DNA of 64,000 nt from Deinococcus depolymerans (GTDB taxonomy: Bacteria > Deinococcota > Deinococci > Deinococcales > Deinococcaceae), in NCBI RefSeq assembly GCF_039522025.1, contig NZ_BAAADB010000003.1:132179-196178 (forward strand), read 5' to 3'. The notes beneath the pieces are model-generated. The model was given only the letters and a program-made list of their open reading frames with translations. It was not told the DNA's origin and ran no database searches. This document shows positions 18,522 to 30,481 of the stretch, one piece after another. Both the position numbers and the translations under genes were made by a program. Position 1 is the stretch's first letter, and each line of letters begins with the position of its first letter.

Positions 18522-19718
18522 ATGACTGCGCCGCTCCCCCCGTTCCCCATGCACGTCAGCGTGCAGGAGGCCCGCACCCTGCTGGCCGCGCTGCTTCCCG
18601 ACCGCCGCACCGAGACCCTGCCGCTCGCGCAGGCCGCCGGGCGGACCCTGGCCGGCGACCTGCGCGCCCTGGTCAGCCACCCCAGCGCCACCGAGAGCGC
18701 CCTGGACGGCATCGCCGCCCGCGAGGCCGACACGCTGGGCGCTGCGCCGCATACCCCGGTGCGCCTGCACGTGACCGGCGAGAGCCGCGCCGGGGTGCCC
18801 TTTACCGGCATGGTCGGCGCGGGCGAGTGCGTGCGCATCTACACGGGCGCGCCCCTGCCGCCCGGCGCGGACGCCATCTGCCCGGTCGAACAGCTGCTCG
18901 ACGACGGCCCGGACGGCGTGCTGCTGCGCCGCCCCGCCAGTCCCGGCGACGTGCGCCACGAGGGCGGCGACTTCCGCACCGGCGAGGTCGTCATGACCGC
19001 CGGACTGCCCCTGACCGCTCCCCGGCTGGCGCTGGCCGCCGCGCTCGGGCACCCGCAGGTGCCGGTCCTCGCGCCGCTGCGCGTGGCGCTGCTGTCCACC
19101 GGCGACGAGGTCGTCCCGCCCGGTCAGCCCCTCACGGCCGGGCAGGTGTACGACAGCAACTCCGTGGGCCTGCGCGCCATGCTGATCGAGGCCGGGTGCG
19201 AGGTCATTCCCCTCGGGCACGCCCCGGACAGCCCCGAGGCCCTCCAGGCCGCCATCGACCGCGCGGGCGGCGCGGACGTCCTGCTGACCAGCGGCGGCGT
19301 CAGCATGGGCCGGTACGACTTCATGCGCGACCTGCTGATCGAGCAGGGCCGCGTGAGCTTCTGGAAGGTCCGCATGCGCCCCGGCGGTCCCGCCATCCTG
19401 GGCGGCTGGAACGGCCTGCCCGTCTTCGGCCTGCCCGGCAACCCGGTCAGCAGCCTCGTGGTGTTCCACGTGATCGTCCGGCCCGCCCTGACCGGCCAGC
19501 CCCCGCAGACGCTGCGCCTGCGCGCCGCCACGCCCTTCCGCGCCCTGCCCGACAAGACCGCCTTCTGGCGCGCGTCCATTCAGGACGGCCGGGTCAGCGA
19601 TTACGGCCAGCAGGGCAGCGGCATCCTGCGCTCTCTCAGCGAGGCCGGGGCGCTCGTCATTGTGCCCGAAGGCCAGCCCGTCGCGGCGGGCGATGACGTG
19701 GACGTGATCCTGCTGTAA
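18522..19718 (+). CDS. moeA: molybdopterin molybdenumtransferase MoeA
   Basis: 398 residues. MoeA inserts molybdate into adenylylated molybdopterin. Motifs: ESALDGIA (variant of the NSAMDGYA loop, retaining the key Asp), YTGAPLPPGADAICPVEQ, the MoCF-like domain LLSTGDEVV and LLTSGGVSMGRYDFM, and GLPGNPVSSLVVF. Domain order is normal and no truncation is seen. It is a single gene here, without other Mo-cofactor genes adjacent. Confidence 0.94.
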   Translation: MTAPLPPFPMHVSVQEARTLLAALLPDRRTETLPLAQAAGRTLAGDLRALVSHPSATESALDGIAAREADTLGAAPHTPVRLHVTGESRAGVPFTGMVGAGECVRIYTGAPLPPGADAICPVEQLLDDGPDGVLLRRPASPGDVRHEGGDFRTGEVVMTAGLPLTAPRLALAAALGHPQVPVLAPLRVALLSTGDEVVPPGQPLTAGQVYDSNSVGLRAMLIEAGCEVIPLGHAPDSPEALQAAIDRAGGADVLLTSGGVSMGRYDFMRDLLIEQGRVSFWKVRMRPGGPAILGGWNGLPVFGLPGNPVSSLVVFHVIVRPALTGQPPQTLRLRAATPFRALPDKTAFWRASIQDGRVSDYGQQGSGILRSLSEAGALVIVPEGQPVAAGDDVDVILL

Positions 19719-19775
19719 TGGAGGCGGGGCGGGCGAGGCAGGGCGCAGTGAACCGCCTCCCACGCTCCGCGTCCC

Positions 19776-21242
19776 TTACTCCAGCGGCACCAGCACCAGC
19801 GCGCCGCGTGCCGGGACGCTCAGGGGCGTGTCGGCGGTCAGGGTCAGGGTGCGCCCCGTCAGGACGTCGCGGTACTGGCCGGGCGTGACCCCCGTGACCG
19901 GCAGGTGCGCCTCTTGCTGCGCGGCGTTCAGGGCGATGTGCGCGTTGCCGGCCTCGTGGCGGCGCACGAAGACCACGCCCTCGCCCTGGGCGTGCGTGAC
20001 CTCGAAGGTGCCGCGCGTCAGGGCCGGCACGCTGCGGCGCGCGGCGATCAGGGTGCGGGTCAGGGTCAGGGTGTCCCCATCCCAGTCCTGCTCGTCCCAG
20101 GGGAACGCGCGGCGGCAGTCGGGGTCGGGACCGCCGGGCAGGCCGATCTCGTCACCGTAGTAGATGCAGGGCGCGCCCACGTACGTCATCTGGAACACGG
20201 TCGCCAGCCGGTACGCGGTCGCGTCGCCGCCCACGGCCGTCAGGAAGCGGGCCGTGTCGTGCGAGTCGAGCAGGTTCAGCTGCGCCCGCACGATCTCCGG
20301 GTGGTACATGTTCTTCACCTCGGTCATGCGGGCCGCGAACACCTCGGCGGTCATGGGGTCCACGCGGCCCGTGCCGCTGCGTTCGTTCATGGGGTGGTCC
20401 AGCGTGCGCGCCCCGAAGAACGCCAGACACGGGCGCGTGAAGTGGTAGTTCATGACCGCGTCGAACTGGTCGCCCTGCAACCAGCGGTGCGCGTCGCCCC
20501 AGATCTCCCCGACGATGTACGCCTCGGGATTCACGGCCTTCACGCGGCGGCGGAACTCCTGCCAGAACGAGTCGTCGTCGATCTCGTTCGGCACGTCCAG
20601 CCGCCAGCCGTCGATCCCGAACCGCATCCAGTACTCGGCCACGTCCCACAGGAAGTCCCGCACGGCCGGGTTGGCGGTATTGAACTTCGGCAGGGCGCGG
20701 TTCCCCCACCACGCGGCGTAATTGGCGGGGCGGGTGTCGTCGTACGGTTGCAGCGGCCAGCCGTCCACGTGGAACCAGTCGCGGTACGCGCTCGCCTCGC
20801 CCTGCTCCAGCAGGTCGTTGAACTGGAAGAACCCCCGGCTGGAGTGGTTGAACACGCCGTCCAGCACCACCCGGATGCCGCGCGCGTGCGCCTCGTCGAT
20901 CAGGGTGCGCAGCGCGTCGTTGCCTCCCAGCATGGGGTCCACCTGGTAGTAGTCGTGCGTGTGGTAGCGGTGGTTGCTGGCCGACTGGAACACCGGGCAG
21001 AAGTAGATGGCGTTCACCCCCAGACCCTGGATGTGATCCAGCCGCTCGACGACACCCCACAGGTCGCCGCCCATGTACTTGTGGAAGTGCGGCGTGTCAC
21101 CCCAGGGTTGCAGGTTCAGACCCGTCACGCGGCCCGAGCGGGCGAAGCGGTCGGGGAAGATCTGGTAGAACACCGCGTCCGCCACCCAGTCGGGCGTGAT
21201 GGGATGCGTGTCGCGGGAATGGTCGGGGCGCTGCGGATTCAT
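19776..21242 (-). CDS. GH13 alpha-amylase family (cyclomaltodextrinase/neopullulanase-like)
   Basis: 488 residues. Hydrolyses alpha-1,4 (and possibly alpha-1,6 or cyclic) glucans. Conserved regions: DGVFNHSS (128-135), nucleophile D216 in GWRLDVPNE, acid/base E246 in GEIWG, and HD 328-329. [15 protein letters not shown] near residue 93 resembles the neopullulanase/cyclomaltodextrinase branch, but the N-terminal CBM34-like domain of that group is absent. No signal peptide, so cytosolic. TATGCT is nine bases upstream of the ATG, giving a leader of at most a few bases. Confidence 0.92.
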   Translation of the reverse strand: MNPQRPDHSRDTHPITPDWVADAVFYQIFPDRFARSGRVTGLNLQPWGDTPHFHKYMGGDLWGVVERLDHIQGLGVNAIYFCPVFQSASNHRYHTHDYYQVDPMLGGNDALRTLIDEAHARGIRVVLDGVFNHSSRGFFQFNDLLEQGEASAYRDWFHVDGWPLQPYDDTRPANYAAWWGNRALPKFNTANPAVRDFLWDVAEYWMRFGIDGWRLDVPNEIDDDSFWQEFRRRVKAVNPEAYIVGEIWGDAHRWLQGDQFDAVMNYHFTRPCLAFFGARTLDHPMNERSGTGRVDPMTAEVFAARMTEVKNMYHPEIVRAQLNLLDSHDTARFLTAVGGDATAYRLATVFQMTYVGAPCIYYGDEIGLPGGPDPDCRRAFPWDEQDWDGDTLTLTRTLIAARRSVPALTRGTFEVTHAQGEGVVFVRRHEAGNAHIALNAAQQEAHLPVTGVTPGQYRDVLTGRTLTLTADTPLSVPARGALVLVPLE

Positions 21243-21251
21243 CTCTGCGGC

Positions 21252-21257
21252 AGCATA
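21252..21257 (-). promoter_or_regulatory. near-leaderless -10 (TATGCT) for the GH13 gene
   Basis: TATGCT on the minus strand ends nine bases before ATG 21242; no Shine-Dalgarno. Confidence 0.55.
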
Positions 21258-21301
21258 GCGGGGATTGACTGGCAGTCCCCTGACAGCGGCGTGGTCCGCG
21301 G

Positions 21302-22609
21302 TCAGGATGCAGGGGTCCGCTCTGCCCAGTCCCGCAGGAAGGTCCGCGCCCCGTCCGGCGTGGTCACCTCGCCCAGCGCGGCCGCCTCGGCCAGGGCGCG
21401 CGCCGCCATGCCCACGCGCGGCCCCGGCGGGACGCCCAGCAGCGCCATGATCTCCTGCCCGTCCAGCAGCGGTGGCGGGGGCGTGGGCTGCTCCTCCAGC
21501 GCCGCCAGCACCCGCTCGAAGCCCCGCGCGTACGCCCGCCGGGACGCCTCGCTGCTCGACGGGCCGCGCGCCGCCTCCCGGTCCGCCAGCATCAGGGACA
21601 GCAGGTCCGGCAGCAGCTCCCGCCGCCGGTGCACGAAGCGCCGCGCCTCCCGCTCCGTCGCCGGGAGGGGCAGCATGTGCGCCCCCACCAGCGCCGACAC
21701 CCGCCGCACATCGTCCCCCGGCAGTTTCAGGCGGGTCAGGATCCCGGCACTCAGCTCGGCCCCCACCCGCTCGTGCCCGTGAAACGACACGCGGCCCGTC
21801 ACGGGGTCCACGGCGCGCGTGCGGGCCTTGCCCACATCGTGCAGCAGCGCCGCCCAGCGCAGCGTCAGCGGCGCGTCCGCTTGCCGCGCCAGCAACTGAT
21901 GCAGCGCCTCCAGACTGTGCCCGAACACGTCCAGGTGATGAAAGCCTCCCTGCGCCACCCCCAGCCCCTCACGCAATTCCGGGACGGTCAGGACCAGCAG
22001 GCCCAGGTCCTCCAGGCGAGCCACTCCCCGCGCCGCGTCCGGCGACCCCAGCAGCGCGTGCAACTCATCCCGCACCCGCTCCCAGGCCGGCATGGGCAGG
22101 CGGCCCGCACCCAGGTCCACGGCCACCTCCCGCACCGCCGCCTCCGTGCCCACCTCCAGCCGGAAGCCCAGCGTGCCCTCGAAGCGCGCCGCCCGCCACG
22201 CCCGCAACGGATCCGCGCGCAGGTTCTCCCGCGACACCATCCTGAGCCGCCGCGAGCGCAGGTCCGCGCGGCCACCCGCCGGGTCCAGCACCCGCCCGTC
22301 CGCCCACACGCCCAGCGCATTCACCGTGAAATCCCGCCGCAGCAGGTCCGCCGTCACATCAATCGGCAGCGGCACCAGATCATGCTGAACGCCGCCCGGC
22401 GCACTCACCCGCCAGTACCCCCGCTCCACGTCCAGCGGGAACGCCGCCCCGCCCGACACCCGCGCCAGCCCCCGCGCCGCGCCCGCCGGGTCCGGCACCG
22501 CCCAGTCGAAATCCTTCGCCGGCACCCCCCGCAACCAGTCACGCGCCGCGCCGCCCACCAGCAACGCCCCAGGCGGGAAATCAGGCAGAGGTGCGCGGCG
22601 ACCGAACAT
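21302..22609 (-). CDS. tRNA nucleotidyltransferase / poly(A) polymerase family with HD domain
   Basis: 435 residues. Class II nucleotidyltransferase head: [13 protein letters not shown] followed by KDFDWAV with two catalytic Asp, then RRDFTVNAL and the RNA-binding neck ([13 protein letters not shown]). An HD phosphohydrolase domain follows (ALLHDVGKA near residue 260, HERVGAELS). In Deinococcus CC- and A-addition are split between two enzymes, so this could be either, or a full CCA enzyme. Leaderless start: TAGCAT six bases upstream. It lies directly upstream of a tRNA gene, transcribed the other way. Confidence 0.9.
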   Translation of the reverse strand: MFGRRAPLPDFPPGALLVGGAARDWLRGVPAKDFDWAVPDPAGAARGLARVSGGAAFPLDVERGYWRVSAPGGVQHDLVPLPIDVTADLLRRDFTVNALGVWADGRVLDPAGGRADLRSRRLRMVSRENLRADPLRAWRAARFEGTLGFRLEVGTEAAVREVAVDLGAGRLPMPAWERVRDELHALLGSPDAARGVARLEDLGLLVLTVPELREGLGVAQGGFHHLDVFGHSLEALHQLLARQADAPLTLRWAALLHDVGKARTRAVDPVTGRVSFHGHERVGAELSAGILTRLKLPGDDVRRVSALVGAHMLPLPATEREARRFVHRRRELLPDLLSLMLADREAARGPSSSEASRRAYARGFERVLAALEEQPTPPPPLLDGQEIMALLGVPPGPRVGMAARALAEAAALGEVTTPDGARTFLRDWAERTPAS

Positions 22610-22615
22610 CCCCCC

Positions 22616-22621
22616 ATGCTA
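22616..22621 (-). promoter_or_regulatory. leaderless -10 (TAGCAT) for the tRNA nucleotidyltransferase gene
   Basis: TAGCAT ends six bases (all G on the sense strand) before the ATG at 22609. Confidence 0.55.
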
Positions 22622-22703
22622 CCCACCCGCCGCCGCCCACGCCTGCGCCATCTGGCCCACACTTGCCAAACCCCCGGCAAGCTGGTACAGTTCACGGCGC
22701 TGA

Positions 22704-22778
<75 letters not shown>

Positions 22779-22784
22779 AACACA

Positions 22785-22825
22785 GGGAAGGGCCAGGAGC
22801 GTTCTGCTTCCGGCCCTTCCCCTTT
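22785..22825 (+). terminator. terminator after tRNA-Ala
   Basis: 10-bp perfect arms GGGAAGGGCC and GGCCCTTCCC, 17-base loop, followed by CTTT. Confidence 0.8.
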
Positions 22826-22927
22826 GCCGCCGGGACGCGTGCAGGCCGGCACGCCTGCCCTTCAGACTGTGCAGGTGTCAGACGGATGTGTGGTGGTATT
22901 CCCTAGGGTGCGGGTGGTTGTGACCTG

Positions 22928-24790
22928 ATGAAGAACCGCCCCTCCCTTCCCTGGCTGTTCGCGCCGCTGCTCGTGCTGGCGGGCGTGTACACGGGGCTGC
23001 TGGCGTGGGGTGCGCTGACCGGAGTGAACCTGCACCTTGAACTGCTGTACGGGGCGGTGCCGGTGGCGGCGGTGCTGGCGGTCGGGCAGGCCTGGACGCA
23101 GGGACGCCCGCAGGGGCATGGGGGCCTGAACCTGAGCGGCGGGAATGTCAGACGGACCCCGTCTGTTTCGTTCACACGCCGGGACAGCGCCGGGTTACCA
23201 ACGCCACGTCCGGCAGTCCCCTGGGCTCGCCGCCCTGCGAGTCGCGTGCGCCCGGAGGGAACGGTGCTGGCCCCGCATTCCACCGAGGTCCGTATCATAC
23301 GGACTCCGATTGAATGGCTTACAAAGCCGTTCAATCCGAGCGAAGCGAGGAGGAGCTGGGCGGGTTCCGGACGTGGAGTTGACAGATCGGTGGTGTTCCG
23401 ATCTGTTAACGAAACAAACGGAATCCGTATCAGTGGCCGCCTGGGCTGGGCGCTGCTGAGCCTGCTGGCCCTGGCGGCGGCCGAGGTGGCGTACGTGCTG
23501 CTGTTCGATCTGCCGGGCGTTGACGCCCCGGACGTGTCGTTCGTGGACGGCCTGTACTACCTGTACTACCTGGGGCTGCTGGGTGTGCTGTGGATGGACC
23601 GCGCGGCCGGATCGAACCCGGGGACGCGGCTGTCACGCGGGGTGCTGGGTGGGTGGCTGCTGGACAGCCTGATCACGGTGGTCGTGGTGGGCGAGGTGTC
23701 GTGGGTGCTGGCCGTGTCGCCGCTGCTGCAGGATTCGGGGGCGTCGGTGGTGTTCAAGGCGGTCAGCGCGTCGTACGTGCTGCTGGACCTGCTGCTCCTG
23801 GCGGCGGGCCTGCTGCTGCTGCGTCGTCCGCTGGAACCGGCGCGGCTGCCGCTGCTGCTGGGGCTGCTGGTGTACGTCGGGGCGGACTTCGCGTACCTGC
23901 TGCTGGGGGAACACTACCAGCCTGCGGGCCTGCTGGACGCCCTGTGGACGTGGGGAACGGTGGGGCAGGCGGCCGGTGTGACCCTGCTGTCCCGTCCGCG
24001 GCAGGCAGACCGGGCAGGGGAGGATCCGCTGCCCGGCGGGTGGTCCGACACGCTGCTGCGGGCGCTGCCATACGGGGCGGTCGCCATGGCGTGCGCGCTG
24101 CTGGTCGTGCGGGGCGGAACAGGTGACCTGACCGGGCGCGGCGTGACGTGGTTCACGGTCGCGGTGCTGCTGCTGGTGCTGCTGCGGCAGAGGCAGGCGT
24201 TCGTCGAGACGACCCGCCTGAACTGCCAGCTGACCGAGCAGGCCGCCGAACTGAGACGCAGCCGCGACGAGATGGAGCACCTGGCCACCCACGACGGTCT
24301 GACCGGACTGCTGAACCGGCACGGGTTCTACCGGCTGCTGCGTGAGGCGGCGCCCGACACGGAACTGACGATCCTGATGATCGACCTGGACGGATTCAAG
24401 CCCGTGAACGACACCTTCGGGCACGCGGCGGGTGATCTGGTGCTGCGCGAGGTGAGCGCGCGCCTGCGGGTGCTGGCGGGGCCGTCGTTCGTTCCAGCGC
24501 GGCTGGGCGGTGACGAGTTCGCGCTGGTCAGCCTCTGCCCGCAGCGCTTGGAGGCGGCGGCGCAGCGGGCGGCGAGGGTGGTGCAGCGGCTGGGGGAGCC
24601 GTACGACGTGCCGGGCGGATCGGCGCGGCTGGGCGCGTCGGTCGGGGTGGCCGCGCAGGTGGCGCAGGACGGGGAGACGCTGCTGCAGCAGGCGGACGCG
24701 GCGCTGTACCGCGCCAAGCGGGCGGGCGGGGGCCGCCTGGAGGTGGCGGCGGTCACGGCCCGCACCCCGGGATGGACACCGGCCGGCTGA
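22928..24790 (+). CDS. membrane diguanylate cyclase (GGDEF) carrying two in-frame MITE insertions
   Basis: 620 residues. Two transmembrane helices precede residue 60; six or so more lie between about 168 and 425. A coiled linker follows, then the GGDEF domain, with the active-site GGDEF at 527-531 and [14 protein letters not shown] earlier. It makes cyclic di-GMP; no RxxD inhibitory site is evident upstream of GGDEF. Residues about 75-168 are encoded by two tandem MITE copies plus their duplicated TCA sites (282 bp, exactly 94 codons, no stop). Without them the loop would join GGNV to SGRLGW, giving 526 residues. Start is uncertain; no strong Shine-Dalgarno. Confidence 0.88.
   Translation: MKNRPSLPWLFAPLLVLAGVYTGLLAWGALTGVNLHLELLYGAVPVAAVLAVGQAWTQGRPQGHGGLNLSGGNVRRTPSVSFTRRDSAGLPTPRPAVPWARRPASRVRPEGTVLAPHSTEVRIIRTPIEWLTKPFNPSEARRSWAGSGRGVDRSVVFRSVNETNGIRISGRLGWALLSLLALAAAEVAYVLLFDLPGVDAPDVSFVDGLYYLYYLGLLGVLWMDRAAGSNPGTRLSRGVLGGWLLDSLITVVVVGEVSWVLAVSPLLQDSGASVVFKAVSASYVLLDLLLLAAGLLLLRRPLEPARLPLLLGLLVYVGADFAYLLLGEHYQPAGLLDALWTWGTVGQAAGVTLLSRPRQADRAGEDPLPGGWSDTLLRALPYGAVAMACALLVVRGGTGDLTGRGVTWFTVAVLLLVLLRQRQAFVETTRLNCQLTEQAAELRRSRDEMEHLATHDGLTGLLNRHGFYRLLREAAPDTELTILMIDLDGFKPVNDTFGHAAGDLVLREVSARLRVLAGPSFVPARLGGDEFALVSLCPQRLEAAAQRAARVVQRLGEPYDVPGGSARLGASVGVAAQVAQDGETLLQQADAALYRAKRAGGGRLEVAAVTARTPGWTPAG
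23151..23294 (-). mobile_element. TNA-flanked MITE, copy D1 (144 bp), inside the GGDEF gene
   Basis: Flanked by TCA at 23148-23150 and 23295-23297. The left terminus is degraded (GACGGACC) and the middle is diverged, so this is the older of the pair. With its duplication it adds 147 bases, or 49 codons. Confidence 0.82.
23298..23429 (+). mobile_element. TNA-flanked MITE, copy D2 (132 bp), inside the GGDEF gene
   Basis: Flanked by TCA at 23295-23297 and 23430-23432; termini TACGGACTCC and GGAATCCGTA. With its duplication it adds 135 bases, or 45 codons, open in the host frame. Inserted head-to-head beside D1, using D1's own right TCA. Confidence 0.88.
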
Positions 24791-24805
24791 GCGTGACGTC
24801 CGGCG

Positions 24806-24855
24806 CGGCGCGGGCGTTGAGGTGCAGGGGCGGCGCGGGCGTTGAGGTGCAGGGG
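24806..24855. repeat. perfect 25-bp tandem duplication upstream of the TSUP gene
   Basis: Two identical adjacent 25-base units (24806-24830, 24831-24855), lying between the GGDEF stop codon and the TSUP -10 element. Confidence 0.95.
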
Positions 24856-24871
24856 CGGCCGCAGCGTGAAA

Positions 24872-24877
24872 TACGCT
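24872..24877 (+). promoter_or_regulatory. leaderless -10 (TACGCT) for the TSUP gene
   Basis: TACGCT ends eight bases before the GTG at 24886; the tandem duplication lies just upstream in the -35 region. Confidence 0.55.
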
Positions 24878-24885
24878 AGGTTCGG

Positions 24886-25668
24886 GTGCATGAGGCGTTC
24901 GTGATCAGCGCGATGATGGTGGCCGTGATCGGCGTGGGCCTGCTGGCCGGGGTGCTGGGTGCCATCCTGGGACTGGGCGGCGGCGTGGTGGTCGTCCCGG
25001 CCCTGGAGTTCGTGCTGCCGCACTTCGGGCGGGACATCACGATCGCGCAGGCGGTGGCGGTCAGTCAGATCGGGGTGCTGGCGGTCGGTCTGAGCGGCGC
25101 GGCCAGTTACCTGCGGCAGGGGCTGGTGCGCGCCCGGACCGGGTACCTGCTCTCGCCGTACACGATCGTGGGTGGGGCGGCCGGGAGTTTCCTGGGCCTG
25201 ATCCTGCCGGCGCGGGCGGTGGCGACGGTGTTCGCGCTGCTGCTGCTGTACTCCGCGTACAACCTGCTGAGGGGCCTGAAACGGGTGGAGGTCGAGCGCC
25301 CCCCCAGTCGCCTCGTGCCGCCCGCCATGACGTTCGCGGGGGTCATGAGCGGTCTGCTGGGCATCGGCGGGGGCACCGTGCAGGTGCCGGTGCTGAACCT
25401 GCTGGCGGGCGTGCCGATCCGGCAGGCGATTGCCACGAGTACCTTCATCATGGGCCTGACGGCCGTGGGGAACGCGCTGGTGTACCAGGCGGGCGGCCTG
25501 CTGGACATTCCGCTGGCGGCCGGGATCGCGCTGGGCGTGCTGATCGGCGCGCGGGCCGGGGCGACCCTGCAGAGCCGCATTCCGGCGGCGCAGCTGAAGT
25601 TGTTCTTCAGCCTGCTGCTGATCTTCACGGCCGGGCAGCTGCTGTGGAAGTACTGGGGGCAGGCGTGA
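24886..25668 (+). CDS. TSUP family sulfite exporter (TauE/SafE-like) permease
   Basis: 260 residues with about eight membrane segments and two half-repeats, each with a glycine-rich GLGGG-type motif ([17 protein letters not shown] near residue 25; [16 protein letters not shown] near 155). TSUP proteins move sulfite, sulfoacetate or related organosulfur anions across the membrane. GTG 24886 gives [11 protein letters not shown]; an ATG three residues later in another frame is ignored. Stop overlaps the next gene's GTG start, so the two are likely co-translated. Confidence 0.9.
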   Translation: MHEAFVISAMMVAVIGVGLLAGVLGAILGLGGGVVVVPALEFVLPHFGRDITIAQAVAVSQIGVLAVGLSGAASYLRQGLVRARTGYLLSPYTIVGGAAGSFLGLILPARAVATVFALLLLYSAYNLLRGLKRVEVERPPSRLVPPAMTFAGVMSGLLGIGGGTVQVPVLNLLAGVPIRQAIATSTFIMGLTAVGNALVYQAGGLLDIPLAAGIALGVLIGARAGATLQSRIPAAQLKLFFSLLLIFTAGQLLWKYWGQA

Positions 25669-25949
25669 GTGCGCCGCTGCCCCCGCAGAAGCCGGACACC
25701 GAACTGGCGGGGCTGCCCGCGTGGCTGTACCCGCTGGGCTTCTGGGTGGGCGTGGCCCTGCTGGCGGTGGGCGTGCTGCTGCCCGCGTACGCGTGGGTGG
25801 GTGTGGTGTGGATCGCGTCGGTGCCGGTCCTGGCGGCCGTGTGGGTGGCGCTGGCCGGGTGGCGCGTGGACCGCCGCCTGAGCGTGGCCGCGCTTCTGGC
25901 GCTGGCGGGGCTGGCGCTGGTGTTCGGGGTCAAGCAGTTCATCGGGTAG
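25665..25949 (+). CDS. small two- or three-helix membrane protein
   Basis: 94 residues from GTG 25665, which overlaps the TSUP stop (GTGA). Hydrophobic segments: [39 protein letters not shown] and [18 protein letters not shown]. Not a recognised family. Coupled translation suggests an accessory role to the TSUP exporter; that is inference. Confidence 0.7.
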   Translation: MSAPLPPQKPDTELAGLPAWLYPLGFWVGVALLAVGVLLPAYAWVGVVWIASVPVLAAVWVALAGWRVDRRLSVAALLALAGLALVFGVKQFIG

Positions 25950-26000
25950 CCCGTGTGGCCCTGCTTGCGGGCCGTATGGTGCAATGAGCGGGTGAACTGA

Positions 26001-26774
26001 CTGGAGCTCCCGGCCCTGAGCGCGGCGCAGGTCGCGGCACTGCTGCCGGACGCACCAGATGGCGTGGCGTGGCGCAGTGTGCAGTGGCTGGGCATGGGCA
26101 GTGATCACCACGCCTTCGCGCTGGACCGTGCGCGCGTGCTGCGCCTGCCCCGCTGGCCGGGTGAGGGAGAGGCGCTGCGCCGCGAGGCCCGGCTGCTGGC
26201 GTGGCTGGCCCCCCGGCTGGGTGGCGCGGCGCTGCCGGAGGTGCTGCACCTGGGGACCGCCTCGCCGCTGGCCCCGGAGGGCTTCAGCGTGGCGCGGCGT
26301 GTGCCGGGTCGGTCGGGTCTGGGGGGCTCGCTGACCGATCCGGCCGCCCTGGGGGGTGCGCTGGTGCGCTGGCTGGCGGATCTGCACGCCCTGAACCCGC
26401 AGGGGTCGGGGCTGGAACTGGACCTTGACCCGTCCGGGCACGACTGGCGGGACGCCGCACTGAACGATCTGGAGGCAGCGGCGGGGGCAGGGGTGCTGCC
26501 GGACCTCCGGAAGGCCGTGCCGGTGCCCATCCACGGGGATTTCGCGGCCGAGCACGTCTCCCTGGACAGGCAGGGTCGGCTCTCGGGGGTGCTGGACTGG
26601 TCGGACGCGGCGCTGGGCGATCTGGCGCGGGATCGGGCGGGCCTGATCCACTGGGGGGACGCGGCGCTGCTGGCGGCGGCCCGCGTACCTGCGGGCGGGA
26701 CGGCGCGCGCTGGACGGGCTGCGGGTGTGGTGGACAAACGCCCCGACCCCGCCGTAAACTTGAACCGAGTCTAA
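26001..26774 (+). CDS. aminoglycoside phosphotransferase-family kinase, apparent C-terminal frameshift
   Basis: Reading from CTG 26001 gives LELPALSAAQVAALLPDAPDG before VAWRSVQWLGMGSDHHAFALD, the expected N-lobe with nucleotide-loop residues; the first standard start (GTG 26064) would cut the first strand. An in-frame TGA at 25998 limits extension. Catalytic loop IHGDFAAEH (His-Gly-Asp) and metal site LDWSD are intact. Past about 26686 the present frame ends in an atypical tail, whereas the +1 frame continues YLRAGRRALDGLRVWW to a TAA at 26755-26757, the usual family ending. One extra base is likely, real or a sequence error. Substrate unknown. Confidence 0.65.
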   Translation: MELPALSAAQVAALLPDAPDGVAWRSVQWLGMGSDHHAFALDRARVLRLPRWPGEGEALRREARLLAWLAPRLGGAALPEVLHLGTASPLAPEGFSVARRVPGRSGLGGSLTDPAALGGALVRWLADLHALNPQGSGLELDLDPSGHDWRDAALNDLEAAAGAGVLPDLRKAVPVPIHGDFAAEHVSLDRQGRLSGVLDWSDAALGDLARDRAGLIHWGDAALLAAARVPAGGTARAGRAAGVVDKRPDPAVNLNRV

Positions 26775-26801
26775 TTTTAAGTGAGCCCCTCAGGAGGTCG
26801 C

Positions 26802-29147
<2,346 letters not shown>

Positions 29148-29151
29148 GCCC

Positions 29152-29257
29152 CACCTCTCCCTCCCCCTTCAGGGGGGAGGTGCCCCGCAGGGGCGGAGGG
29201 GGTGAGTCAGCAGCGCTGCGGGCCACCCCCACCCGGCCTCCCCCCTGAAAGGGGAGG
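29152..29257. repeat. interspersed GC-rich hairpin element
   Basis: CACCTC...GAGGTG hairpin (29152-29182) and CCTCCCC...GGGGAGG hairpin (29237-29257) enclose a GGTGAGTCAG...GGCCACCCC segment. No gene in the 152-bp gap 29148-29299. Similar in style to the element at 9211-9270 but not the same sequence. Confidence 0.55.
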
Positions 29258-29299
29258 AGCAAGTCACCTCCGCCCCGCGCCTTCTGCAAGGATGACCCC

Positions 29300-30481
29300 A
29301 TGACCCGCCTGACCGACCGACTCCTGAACGTCCGTAAACGCCGCGCCCTCGGCTGGGCCGCCCTGGCCTACGCCGGGGTGGTGCTGGCGGGTGCATTCCT
29401 GGGGGCGGAGATCACGTTGCGTAGCAAGACGCGCCGCGTGAAGGGCGTGATCGTGCCGGTGGGTCGGCGGGGGAACAGTGTGTTCCTGCCGGCCAGCAGC
29501 GAGACGCTCTCGCGTGGTCCGATCGGGATCGTGCCGCTGCTCCCGAACAAGGGGCACGCGGTGCTGGGCGAGCGGCAGGTCGTGGGCACCCTCGTGCGCC
29601 GCCCGGTGCAGGAGGAACGTGGCGTGCTGCCCAACGGGGCGCTCGCGTGGGCCAGTACGTTCGTGTACAACGGCACGCCCGCGCAACTGGGCGTGGCGTT
29701 CGAGCACACGGCCGTTCACACGCCGCTGGGTGACATGCCCGCGTGGCACATTCCGCCCAGTGGGGACGTGCCGGGCCGTGCGGACACGCTGGTGATCGTC
29801 ATTCACGGTCACGGGGGTCAGCGCGCCCAGGCGTTGCGGATGCTTCCGGCGCTTCAGCGCACCGGGTCCGCCAGCCTGTTCGTCACGTTCCGCAACGCGC
29901 ACGGCGCTCCGGCCTCCCCGCAGGGATACCTGACGCTGGGCGACCAGGAAGCCGAGGACGTGCTGGCCGCGCTGCACTGGGCCAGAGACGCCGGGTACAA
30001 ACGGGCCGTGCTGTACGGATTCTCGATGGGCGGCAACATCGCCCTGAGCGTCCTGCGGCAAAAGCACCGTCCGTACCCGCTGCCGATCCTGGGCGTCATG
30101 CTGGACTGCCCCGCGCTGGACTGGCGGGACACCATCCGCTCGCAGGGCGTCCGCTTTGGCATTCCGAACTTCATGGCGCGGCACGTGGCCCGCTTCGTCG
30201 AACGGATCGTCACGCGCCGCAGCGGTCAGGACTTCGACACCGTCGACCAGATCGCCGCCGCGCCCACCTTCGACGTGCCCATGATCCTGTGGCACGGCAC
30301 CCGCGACCGCACCATCCCCGTCGAGCAGGCCGACCGTCTGGCCGCCGCCCGCCCCGACCTCATCGAATACCACCGCGTGGAAGGCGGCAAGCACATCCGC
30401 GTGTGGAACATCGACCCCGAACAGTACGACGCCCAGCTCGAAACCTTCATCGCCCGCGTGGTGCCGGAGGTAGAAGCGTGA
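29300..30481 (+). CDS. membrane-anchored alpha/beta hydrolase
   Basis: 393 residues. One N-terminal transmembrane segment (LGWAALAYAGVVLAGAFLGAEI, residues 18-39). Nucleophile Ser in YGFSMGGNIALSV near residue 245; earlier VIVIHGHGG forms the oxyanion region; late WHGTRDRTIPVEQ supplies Asp and GGKH the catalytic His. Likely an esterase, thioesterase or peptidase facing outside; the substrate is unknown. The stop codon overlaps the next gene's GTG (GTGA). Confidence 0.88.
   Translation: MTRLTDRLLNVRKRRALGWAALAYAGVVLAGAFLGAEITLRSKTRRVKGVIVPVGRRGNSVFLPASSETLSRGPIGIVPLLPNKGHAVLGERQVVGTLVRRPVQEERGVLPNGALAWASTFVYNGTPAQLGVAFEHTAVHTPLGDMPAWHIPPSGDVPGRADTLVIVIHGHGGQRAQALRMLPALQRTGSASLFVTFRNAHGAPASPQGYLTLGDQEAEDVLAALHWARDAGYKRAVLYGFSMGGNIALSVLRQKHRPYPLPILGVMLDCPALDWRDTIRSQGVRFGIPNFMARHVARFVERIVTRRSGQDFDTVDQIAAAPTFDVPMILWHGTRDRTIPVEQADRLAAARPDLIEYHRVEGGKHIRVWNIDPEQYDAQLETFIARVVPEVEA

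Noticed and set aside
23151..23429. Insert in the GGDEF protein as an intein or a novel domain
   Set aside because: The DNA matches the dispersed MITE family at both ends with TCA duplications; no intein splice motifs.
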